The notes under the pieces: model-generated
What the model saw: only the letters and a program-made list of their open reading frames with translations
Told to the model about the DNA's origin: nothing
The model's database searches: none
Shown here: piece by piece, positions 1-10,107 of the stretch
Layout: each line of letters starts with the position of its first letter
How positions within the stretch are numbered: the stretch's first letter is position 1
Made by a program: the position numbers and the translations under genes
Assembly (NCBI GenBank): GCA_001632435.1
Contig: KV424050.1
Location: 25,670 to 89,669, forward strand
From: Calocera cornea HHB12733
Lineage: Eukaryota > Basidiomycota > Dacrymycetes > Dacrymycetales > Dacrymycetaceae
Length of the DNA: 64,000 nucleotides
Direction of reading: 5' to 3'

Positions 1-196
1 GCGGTAGCCGAGTAGATTCGTAATGAAGAGACATCCTTCACGACAGCTGCTCATTCTATAGAGTGACCTTTAGGAATGGGATTGATATCTATTCTGATGT
101 TTCCCGCCTAGTCCGAACAACAGTTTATGGATGCCGTCTTCTAATAGCCCGTCTTCGAACCGCCTGGCTCCGATGGCGCGGCTTGGCACCAATTCT

Positions 197-2282
197 TTAC
201 GACTTGATGATCCTCTCAACGACCTTCTGAGCTGCCATCAACATGCAGTCATTGAATCGGCGAGCGACGAGTTGAAGGCAGACCGGCGCGCCTGCCATGT
301 AATCAGGGTCATCTACCGGTTGCGTGAGTGCAGCTTCGATTCGGCACATCCGAGACCTACAGAAGTCCCTGAAATACTTGTCCGACTCGCTCATCGGCTC
401 TGTTGTCTCGTAGGCAACGTCTACTTTCGGATCAAGCTTCAACCCGGTGGGAAATACCACGCCCGGGTAGTCCATTAGATTCCATATGGCCGTGTATCTG
501 CAAGCGTGTTAGTACGTCGTTGATCCGCATCGGCAAAGGTGCTAACCCCCAGTACCGCGACATGTCGTGTGGATTCGCTGATCCTGGATAAGGAGGACAC
601 AAGAGAACGTCGATCGCCGAGTCATTCCAATAGTCCAAGTACGCCTGCTTGTACTTGTCCCGTCTGTAACGTAGCTGAAAAGTGCGTCAGTGAGTTGGTT
701 GCATCGTGAGTGTTGCAACTCACGTCCCATGACTGCAGAACCGTGTGCTCGAAGGTATGAGGCGGGCTGATAACCCATTCCGTCAGAGGGAGGATGTCTT
801 CGCCGCCTTCCTTCAGCACCCGTCGGACCGTCGAGCCGCCGTCTTCAAAGTAGATCTCCCGCTGTCAGTCTGGTTCAGTGAGCAGATCGCTGTCCATATG
901 TGTCACTGACGATGATATCGTAGCCAAGCCCATGTTCATACGCAACGTAGTCGACAACCTCGACCTCGTCACTCGCTTCCAACTTTGCCTTAGCCAGCTT
1001 GAGCGCTCTCAGCATCGGCGGCTGCGGGGTGACAACCCCGTCATGCATCATTATCCCCACCCGAATCTTGCGATCCAACTTGTCGGGTACGCTCCATGGC
1101 AACGGGATCAGCATCTGATCTTTCAGATAAGGTTGCGTTGCTCGCACGGCGCTGATGAAGAAGTCGATATCGCGAGCAGAGCGACACATCGGTCCGGTGG
1201 CAGCGACCGAGCCGTCGTTTGTGAAATGACTGACAAATGCATTAGCGGCTAAGCCCTGCATGACGGCAGAACTGACTAATGGTGATAGCCCCCTTTCGGG
1301 AGAGTGTTGCTCGTTGGGCGCAAACCATACAGACCGCATTTGGCGCATGGGTCGCGAATGCTCCCTCCACCATCACTTTAAGAACGTCAGCACGGAGATA
1401 ACAGGGTCGAAGGTCGCTTACTTTCCCAGGCCGATGGGCGATCCTTTTAGAGCCAGCAGGGCCGATTCGCCTCCGGAAGATCCACCCGGCGTGAGGTTGA
1501 TATTGTAGGGATTGAGCTAAGTTATATGGTAATTCAGATCTAGTATCATGACAGATCAAGTTTCGTACAGTCCGGCCATGGAATGACACGGTCTCCAAGT
1601 GGTTGATGCTCTGGGGTTGATTGGTCTTGACGTAGAAGACTACGAAGGAATACATGAGGCCATGCCAGCGATAGCGGCCGACGTGGCCCACCTGCACCGA
1701 GATCGCGGAGAATCTTTATCATCAGACAGTCATCCTTCGATATGTCAACCAGTGACAAGAAGCCGCCCGATGCGAATCTGCCCTTGACGGGTACTTGCTC
1801 CTACATTGCGGCGCGATTAGCCAAGCATCTCGTAGAGTATACGACCGTATTGCCTTGATAGAAATGGGCAACCCATGCAGCGGCCCGACGACTTTGCCTT
1901 CTCTAGCAAAGTACTCGTCAAGTTCTTTCGCTCGCTCGATTGCTTCATCAAGGAAGAAGTCGACGAGACAGTGCACGAGTTGATGAGCAATCGCGGCGCG
2001 TTTGCCGTAGGCAGTGACGGTCTCCACAGCAGTCAGCTCGCCTTTAGCAAGCTTAGCACATAGGCCCGTCGCATCAAGCTCTGTGATCTCTAGCTCTTTC
2101 TCCGTCAACAAGCCGCAGGTCTCGGGTATCCCAGTTACGTCCACAGGCAGGTCGGCTAGAAGGTTGGGGGAGAGACGCAGTGAAGCAGGAATCTGCGCCT
2201 CCATCCGCTCATTGATCTCCTTTGCCTTGGCAGTGTACTCGGCATTGCCGGAAGGTATGGCCGGTGTTGCTCTCACGGGCAT
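197..2282 (-). CDS. Amidase-signature hydrolase, paralogue A (9 introns)
   Basis: Amidase-signature enzyme that should hydrolyse a carboxylic amide to acid plus ammonia; the substrate is unknown. Seen: the Ser-cisSer-Lys triad is complete. The catalytic Lys is in GLPISIK at the end of exon 1, the cis-Ser in PGGSSGGE (about 1470-1500), and the nucleophile Ser in NDGGGSIR, followed by CGLYGLRPTS. The C-terminal half continues through TGPMCRSARD, REIYFEDGG and HDMSRYWG to GAPVCLQLVARRFND. Nine introns are needed. The first (1801-1853) has a GC donor; another around 1250-1295 splices GGYHH to YHFTNDGS and removes an apparent frameshift. I chose the ATG at 2282 (MPVRATPAIPSG). The upstream in-frame start at 2291 is TTG, and a TTAAATA sequence lies about 50 bp further up. 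No secretion signal is visible. Tandem with paralogue B, same strand. The frame appears intact. Family sure; substrate unknown. Confidence 0.85.
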
Positions 2283-2635
2283 GATTGTCAAGTGGATCCA
2301 GGCATGTGCAGGATAGCTGGCATATCGATGTATTTAAGTTGTACCAGCATCGTCTCTGCACCGGAACAGACCAAGTGTTCAGATGCTTCCGGAAGCACGA
2401 GGCGGCACGTCCATATCTCCCCTCCACACTTGCTCAACCGACTCGACCGGTTTGGCAACGGCTTCACCAGTCTGTCTATATCACTAGCTCGCTTCGACGC
2501 TTCGCATAGTATGCTCAGTCAATATCATGCTTAGGATCTTATCTACGCGAATGTGGCGCTTCTACTTCATTCCACTTGATCGTAGCAGTTGACACTCGTT
2601 TGGGAACTCGATACCATAGTCCTCTTGACTGCCGT

Positions 2636-4741
2636 CTAGGACAGGATAATCCTTTCTACTATCCTTTGCGCTGCCACCAGCATGCAGTCGTTGAATCGCT
2701 TTGCGACCAGCTGGAGGTTGACAGGTGCGCCGACCATGTACTCTGGATCATCTGCTCACGGTTTTAGTCTCGCTCTCCTCACCACAAGCAGTCACATACA
2801 GAAGTCACGGAAGTACTGGTCTGGCTCGCTCAATGGTTCCCTGGACTCGTACGCCACGTCGATCTTGGGATCAAGCTTTATTCCAGACGGGAAGACGAAG
2901 CCTGGATAATCCAGCAAGTTGAATATCGCTGTGTACCTGCATCGGGTGTCAGACCTGTCACCGAAGCGATGAGCGGGCACATCCTACCCCCAGTACCGCG
3001 CCATGTCATGTGGGCAGGCAGTCCCAGGGAACGGTGCACAAAGGATGACATCGCAGCCCGATGCATTCCAATAGTCGGAATATGCCTGGCGGTACTTGTC
3101 TCGTCTGAATCGGAGCTGGTTGGTAGTCAGTATGAGAGTTTTGCCCAAGGGGGGCTGATTGCTCACCTCCCACGCCTCAGGTATGGTATGCTCCTTTGTG
3201 TGCGGTGGACTGATAACCCACTCTGTCAGAGGCAGGATATCTTCGCCGCCCTCCTCAAGAACCCTACGAACGGTCGCGCCGCCGTCCTCGAAGTATAGCT
3301 CGCGCTAACAAGGGACTCGTCACAGCTTCTTGAAACAGATATTGTGTTCTCACGATGATGTCGTAACCCGCCTTGTGCTCGAACGGAAGGTACTCCACCA
3401 CCTCAACCTCGTCGCTCGCCTCCAGCTTGGACTTGGCCCGCTTCAGCGCTCTCATCATCGGCGGCTGCGGTACCACGACCCCATCATGCAACATGATTCC
3501 GATCCGGAGCTTACGGTCTAGCTTCTCCGGAATATTCCAAGGAAGAGGGACCAGCAAAGGTTCGACTAAATGCGGCTTGGTGGCTCGAACGGCGCTGATG
3601 AAGAAGTCCACGTCGCGGGCGGAGCGACACATCGGGCCCGTGGAGGGGATGATGCCGTCATTGCCCATCTCGCTGAACAACGATCATTAACAAGCTTTCC
3701 ATAATGCCGTGCGTGAGGCTTACTAATGGAGATAGTCTCCTTGCGGCATGGTTAAGCTCGTTGGACGCAGGCCCCATAGACCGCATTTAGCGCAGGGATC
3801 GCGTATACTTCCTCCACCGTCACTATGTCAACGTCAGCGACTCAGCGCTGCCTTCGACGGTCCTAATGCTACATACTTTCCAACTCCGATGGGCGCACCC
3901 TTCATTGCGATTAAGGCTGCTTCTCCTCCGGACGAACCACCACAGGTCAAATTGGTGTTATACGGATTGAGCTGGATTGATAATGAGTAGGATTCTCTCG
4001 TCCGTGAAGCTTCCCTACGCTTCGACCGTGGAATGACACTGTCTCCAAGTGCATGATACTCTGCGGCTGGTTGGTTTTGACATAGAGCACTATAAAGGAA
4101 TTTTTAGCCCCTCGGTACAACAGGAAAGAACCCTCAAGAGACTTACCTGCACCGAGATCCCTCAATATTTTGACCATTAGCGAATCTTCTGGCGAGAACT
4201 CGACCGTGGACAGGAAGCCAGCTGACCCAAGCTTCCCTTTCACGGGAGTTTGCTCCTGGACGATCATTCAGTGTACTGTTTATGACCTCTTTCGATCGTC
4301 TCGTGCCTTGATGCTAACGGGCAAGCCATGCAGAGGTCCTATCACTTTTCCTTCCTTGGCGAAGTACTCGTCGAGCTCCTTTGCACGCGCCAAGCCATCT
4401 GCAAGGAAGAAGTCGACCAGACAATGAACAAGCTGGTGGGCGATCGCTGCACGCTTGCCATACGCTGTGACAGTCTCGACCGCGGTTAGCTCGCCCTTAG
4501 CGATTTTGGCGCACAAGTCTGTTGCGTCGAGCGCCGTGATCGCCAGCTCTTGGTCAGAGAGCAGTCCACATGTCTCTGGGATTTGCGTGACATTGACTGG
4601 TAAATTGCCCATTATTTCCTTGGGAAGCCGGAGAGAAGCCGGGAGTTGAGCTTCCAGCCTCTCATTGAGCTGCTTGACTTTGGCATTGTAGCGCTCGTTG
4701 CCTGAGGGAATCGCAGGCACTGCCCTGAATGGTTTGGCCAT
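2636..4741 (-). CDS. Amidase-signature hydrolase, paralogue B (9 introns)
   Basis: Tandem paralogue of the gene ending at 197, with the same nine intron positions. Seen: catalytic Lys in GLPVSIK, then a GC-AG intron (4256-4306), then EQTPVKGKLGSAGF. The cis-Ser is in CGGSSGGEAAL and the nucleophile in GGGSIRDPCAKCGLWGLRPTS. A 51-nt intron with a GTAAGC donor near 3675-3725 joins GDYLHY to EMGNDGIIPSTGPM, so no frameshift is needed. The C-terminus reads DDPEYMVGAPVNLQLVAKRFND and stops at 2636-2638. About 545 residues, normal for the family. Start: the ATG at 4741 (MAKPFRAVPAIPSG) lines up with paralogue A. An in-frame ATG at 4771 lies only about 25 bp after a TATAAG box, too close to the expected transcript start. 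Both copies keep all key residues and are probably active. Substrate not inferable. Confidence 0.85.
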
Positions 4742-4794
4742 GCTCCCGAATTGCGTGGGGTAATCTGTCATGTAATGTATGTCTTTCTTCCTAC

Positions 4795-4800
4795 TTATAT
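4795..4800 (-). promoter_or_regulatory. TATA-like box of amidase B
   Basis: The minus strand reads ACATATAAGTAGG here, about 55 bp before the ATG at 4741 and 25 bp before the ATG at 4771. The spacing favours the inner ATG as the translation start. Motif only; no transcript evidence. Confidence 0.4.
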
Positions 4801-5057
4801 GTCTGAACGGATCCGCTCCCTCTGCTTCTTCGCGCATGGTAAGGCCAGCTGTTCGATAGTGTTGTCTGAATGGTATCCGCCTCCGCGCTCGTCCAATCTA
4901 CGTTCATGTTCACATCCTTCTGATTCAGGAGACCAGCTACGTTGCTGCTCCTCTATCTGCACATGAAGGAGGGTAGTCACCAAACAGTCCACACAATCGG
5001 TCAGACGGACGTAGGTGTCCACTTGTTTGAAGCGATCACCTTACTTTAATAATATAG

Positions 5058-6270
5058 TTAAGTCGCTCCTGCAGCAACTGCACCTTGGGTGCTGGTCCAC
5101 TCTACAAAGACCAAAAGCACAGATGCAAGCGATAGCGCAACCATCGCTAACGCATAGGTCCCCTTCAGGCCGTCCATATATGCACGCAGGATTCTTGGTA
5201 GAATGTCGGCCGAAAAGACCTGGTGAATATCGCTGGCACCAGTTGCGCTCACTTGTGCTGGGTAAACGGATGGAGCGGTGACAGCTAGTCGGCAATGACG
5301 TTTGTGAATATGCTTTGGGCCGCCGAAACAGAGCCGGCTGCTCCAATCATCTCGCAGACTGGTTCGAGAGGTGACATCAGTGACTGCACGCGCTGGAATC
5401 AGTCAGACGTACACAAAATGATCGCTGTTGCAGGTGCCAGGTCATCCATGGGCAGTTTAGCTGGCCCTGCTGCCACGGGTATCTGGATCGCGATGCTCTT
5501 CTCGATGCCAGCAACAATTTGATAGCCAACTCATCCACTTCCCGGTACTGATGTCGATGTCCATCGTGTCCAGAAGACCAGGGCCAACAGCACCAAGACA
5601 CGCTCCACCGACCAGGAAAGGCACATAGTGGCCTATCATGCTGACGAAGTGGTCCGATAGCACAGTGAAGATCGACAGCGCGATGATCAGAGGCAAATAG
5701 TCTACCCGCCTTTGCGCAGCTGGGACGTTGAAGAGGTGCTGAAAGTAGATCGGCACGTAATAGAAGAGTAGGAAGAAGCCGCCGGCCGAGCTGTACCGTC
5801 CTCTGAGCTCGGGATGTTCCAGCAATGCTGTAAACACCCATACCAGAAAGTAAAGCCAGCCAGGACTCCCACTGTTCTTTGACGGAGGACCCGCGGTGGA
5901 ACAATACCCCTCTGGCCCAACCTCCATTCCCATAAGGCAAATGCGATGGCCAAGAGGACAAATCCGATCAGCAAGCCGATGACCACGGACGAGTTCCACT
6001 GCGGGTTCGTAACGCCTCCATATTGAAGAGCCAGAAGGAAGCAAAAGACTTCCAGAGGGGAGATAGTATCAAATGCTTCCATGTCATCATTCTTCGTGAT
6101 GTCAGGCGCCAGATACAGTACAGGGGGAAGGGCTGCTACCCTCGACCCAACGGGGTTGCGGCCTTGCATTATGGGATAGGATGACTGTCTGTCTGCGCGC
6201 GGGCAATTCGATTGCATAAAAGTGACCTCTTCCCGTTAATACAGGAAGTACCACGCAACAGCGTGCATGC
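5058..6270 (-). pseudogene. Decayed MFS efflux transporter, N-terminal half lost
   Basis: Relic of the same 14-TM MFS family as the genes at 22, 30 and 47 kb. Recognisable blocks on the minus strand are HFYAIELP (compare CFYINLP of the intact genes), [69 protein letters not shown] and [16 protein letters not shown]. An intron sits at the same place as in the intact paralogues, just before AGGFFLL. Damage: TM segments 1 to about 6 are missing, a stretch is deleted around 6080-6200, the frame shifts after TGKW (near 5535), and it shifts again between FTNVIA and LAVTAPSV (near 5290). Splicing does not repair the two frameshifts. An intron-bearing copy decayed in place. Confidence 0.8.
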
Positions 6271-6632
6271 CCACAGCGTCCAACATCTGCAGAGACGATG
6301 CGGGTGTATTCCCAAACCTTGGATGACTACGGACTCAAAGAGAAACTGCGTCAGTTTTAGAATCGGTTCGGAAGAATGAGACTCACAAAGCAGGGTTCCT
6401 GCCGCTGGCGCGAGAAGGATGGCTTCGTAGGTGCTACAGCGCAGAGAAGGTCCATGAGGTTGATGACCCCGGCCGGGCATCGCGTATTGTTGACATTGAT
6501 ACAATTGCATCTCACGAACACAAACACTACAGAGAGGGAACTAGATATCACAACGAGAAAAGCTCAACAATGCTACTCCTACAATTCCGAAGCCGAATGA
6601 ATGTCCACCCGTCCACCCGCCGCGCTGTTGGC

Positions 6633-9600
6633 TTACCGTGCAACGCTCTGCGGTCGGTGCATGAGCGGCGAGCTGCTCCCGGGCCTGCTGTTGGCCGGCT
6701 CGAAAGGCGACTTTGACGGGCGCAGCATCGGCGTCGGCATTTGCATCTGGCCTGCGGCAGCGGCAGCGGCGGCCTGCATCATCGGCGACACCGAGGCGGC
6801 GGTGGGGTGCCCGTACGGCACGTATGCCTGACCGTTCATCCCCCCAGAGGCATCCTGCACCTGCATCGGCACGGGGAGGAGGTGCTTCTGCCCGTTGGCG
6901 GAAGGCGCGCGCGCGATCTGCGGAATACCCATCTGCAGGAACGATCCTCCGTTGACATTGACGCCCTGGGACGGGCCGGCGCCGGCCATGTCCATGCCGT
7001 TCATCCCCTGGTTCTGATGCATGCCCTGCCCAGCTCGCCGGCCCGGCGGGAGCTTCAAACTCATGTTCTGCGCGCCGAGCGCCAGGTTCATGTTCGACAC
7101 GTCGATGCCAAGCGCGCCGTAGTTTGCCGGGAGCTGATATTGCGGCATCTGCATGTTGGCGGGTATAGGCGAATTGGCGTACCCCTTCTGCCCGTTCAGC
7201 TGGCGGTGGTACTGCTGCATCGCTGCCATCATTTGCGGGTTGTTGGCGTATGCGGCCGCATAGGCAGCCGCCGCATTCGGCGGTGGCCTGGCGTATCCCG
7301 GGACACCGTTCGGCATGCCGTTAACGGGCATACCGTTTGGCGGCATGGGTAGGCCGGCGTACGCAGCGCGTTGACCGGCCGTCTGCATGCTTGACTGAGG
7401 TCGCGGGACGGCATGGCTGAGGTCGCCGTTGAGGGGATTGCTCGTCATTTGAAGGGGAGATACATTCGGCCCCGAAGTCGAGGCGGCGTTGGAGGCTTGG
7501 CCCTGCGCAGCGTTGGGCATGCCGTGCATCGCCATTGGGTTCGGCATTGCGCCTTGAGATGGGTGAGAAATGGGGCGAGGCGGGGTAGGGGATACAGAGA
7601 CCGCAGTGCCGGCATGACCCGCCGGCGTCTGTGGCGTACGTGACGGAACGGGTAGCTGCTGCTGCGGGAAGCGCTGTTGGTTCTGGCTTGCTTGCGACAT
7701 TGCCTGAGCGACGGCGGCCTGCTGACTTGCTATCGCTGCTTGCTGCGCCTGCGCCTGCGCCTGCTGGGCAACGCGCACAAGATTGGCAGCGGTTGGCGGC
7801 ATCTGTATAGGCCCTGAAGTCGGTGCGGGTCCTGAGGAGGAAGGGTTAGCTTGAGTGGTAAGGCGGAGGGCGTTGGAAGAATGAGGCTTGTAAGGCGCGA
7901 ACAACGGTGCTTCCTTGAGCTCTTTCGTTCGAATCTCTTTGTTGTAATCCAGAGCTTGTTGGATATAACTCAGATTGGGCCGCATAGGATGCGGATGCTC
8001 TGGCTCGAAGAGTTCCGCTCGGAAGAGCTCGTAACTACAGGATGATGAGTGAAGAACAAACATGCAAGTTAATTGAACATACGGCAACTCGAAGTCGTCC
8101 ACAACCCGTGCGCCATTCGTATCCATCTCCGGATCGTCTGACGTGGGCTCAGGCTTGAATAAGGTTTCTTTGACATACTCTTTCAGGGGTGTAGTGTTCC
8201 ATATTGGCAAATGGTCCATTTCATCGTCCGGTGGTGTCTGGGGCCCTTCATCTTCGAAGCCACGAGCAGACTTTGACGGACTGCGCTGTTGCGAAGTGGG
8301 AGCGAAAGGGGTAGGAAGAGGTGCGCGAGTAAAGAGGTTGTCGGTAGCAGGAGTACCGGAACGGCGAGGAAGCATACGGTCGAGGCGAACGAAGCCACCG
8401 CGTCCACGGCGAGTGCGGAAGCCGACGGTGGGCCGTTCGCGCTCGGACTCGTTGACAATTTTCTGGACGGGAGGAGAGGGAAGGGGAAGGGAAAGATGCG
8501 GGACACGGGAGAACCTGAAAGGTCCAACCTGTTTCCAGCCAGGCTGGGCAGCAGTATCCGTCTGGTTCTCCCATCCGTCGTCTTCTAGTTTGCGTTTGCG
8601 GTAGTTCTCCTCGAACTTGGCCTGAACCGCTTCTGTGGGATCCGCCTCGCCTTGCTCTGCCGTACGCAGGCTTGCATCTGTGCTCGGTTTGCGACTCCCA
8701 ACCGTAACGACCAACCTGCCGAAGCGATAATATTCAGTATAGATAGACACAGGAAAACGGAATGGCCCGTACTTGGGAGGCAGAGCGGTGGGATCCTTGG
8801 AGTAGAGGTACTTCTCGTCCTCCAGGGGCGTCCCAAGCTCTGGATGCTGCACGCGGACGGTTGCAAAGCGACGGCGAGCTTCGAAGACCTTGCGTTCGGC
8901 GTCAAGCTGCTCGCCTTTCTTGCTCTCACGGTCGAGAGTGTGCCTGGCAAGGTCGTCGGCCAGCTCCATCTCGAGCAATAGCCGCGCCATGCGGTCGAGC
9001 TGAGAGGTGTCTGACCGACGTGTCTTCCGCACCGGCTTCGGATCTCGTCGTCGGAAACAGACAAAGGCGTCACCATCGCTTGTTTCGTCGGTCTGTAGCG
9101 CGTCAGCACATGCAGAGTGAGCCACTTGACTGAGATGTACGTTGAGCTGAGCCATGATGCGGAGACCGCCGCGCTCGGTCTTCCGCTCTCTCCAGTGAGG
9201 GTATATGGCTCGCGCGAGGAGCCATACTTGCTCTGGTTTGGGGAGACTTGCTGGCCGCTCATACATGGCGAAGAAGGACTCTGGAAGTTCGTGGGCGAGA
9301 GTGTCCTCAAACTCGGTGAGTGCAGGAATGGTGGACAAGTCGGCATGCAATGTTGGTCGGATATGGTCGCAGAGCATGTCGAAGAGCCCCATGAGCAACT
9401 CAAAGTCCGAGTCGGAGATGATGAATGGCGCAGGGGGAGCATCCTTCGGTTCCGTACCGTCCTTGCCCAGCTTTTTGCGCATCGACCGCGCACCATTGAT
9501 CGTGGTGTACGGATTCTTTGCAGCTTGAGTGTTCCTCTCCAGCCAACCGAGGTCTTCCTCATCCAAATCGTACGTGTAGCCATCGATAAGGCCTCCTTCG

Positions 9601-10107
9601 ATACACTCTTCGATGACGTCGGAGAACTTAAGGTAGCCATCGGTATCTTCCCACTTCGGACCGGCATAAAGGGATTCATAATTTGTAGCGACACCCGTTG
9701 CATCGGGAACTGGGATGTCTGCTTTCTGAACTTGCTTGCCCTGCTCACCATCCAAAGTCTGGAGGGAGAGCACGACTTGCAAATGGTGTTCCTAGAGTTT
9801 GAGTTAATCACGTGACTCGTGCGAGCGGAGACAAAAGCCGGCAAAAGCCGGACCAATCAGAGAGCTCCACGTAGCACGCGAAAACCTGCCCTGCAACGGA
9901 CGGTGTCGAGCGAGACGATCTGCTCACATTGGCGTCCTCAGCATCCACACCTGCGGTCGACATGCCCTTGCCTGACCCATCCTCCTCGAGCACGACGTTG
10001 TCCGCATCGATAGATCCATGGTAGACCCGGAGACGGCTGCGGTTGGTGACGCGCACCCGACCGCCGGGCCCACGGGGAGGTTGGGTCGATTTTCCGATCG
10101 GTGGCAT
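6633..10107 (-). CDS. EPL1: Enhancer of polycomb-like protein Epl1 (NuA4 subunit)
   Basis: Scaffold subunit of the NuA4/piccolo-NuA4 histone H4/H2A acetyltransferase in the nucleus; it binds Esa1 and Yng2 and docks them on nucleosomes (family knowledge). Seen: exon 1 (10107-9928) encodes NRSRLRVYHGSIDADNVV. Exon 2 from 9791 begins EHHLQVVLSL, and together these form the conserved EPcA start. Next come NYESLYAG, a long helical domain and the hallmark FVCFRRRDPKPVRKTRR, then a basic-acidic coiled segment to KYLYSKDPTALPPKYGPF. A 48-nt intron (8035-8082) with perfect borders is a multiple of three and would be read through without splicing. The protein is about 1096 aa, longer than most fungal Epl1. 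The extra length is a C-terminal region rich in Gln, Ala, Pro, Met and Asn. Start ATG 10107. Very likely a single essential housekeeping gene. Confidence 0.92.

Noticed and set aside
1240..1300. Apparent frameshift in amidase A after LRPTSNTLPKGG
   Set aside because: A 47-nt GT-AG intron with a CTAAT-like branch site joins HHY to HFTNDGS in frame. The paralogue has an intron at the same codon, so no lesion is needed.
2283..2291. TTG at 2291 as amidase A start
   Set aside because: A canonical ATG lies nine bases downstream and aligns with the paralogue start.
2470..2515. CTAGCTCGCTTCG sequence resembling the Helitron end
   Set aside because: No hairpin before the CTAG and no element sequence next to it; similarity is short and probably chance.
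3675..3760. Two apparent frameshifts in amidase B
   Set aside because: A 51-nt intron with a GTAAGC donor and TTCAG acceptor joins GDYLHY to EMGNDG and resolves both.
8701..8740. Possible 35-nt intron in EPL1 (GTGTCT to GGCAG)
   Set aside because: Too short, and removing it breaks the reading frame; the sequence reads through in frame.
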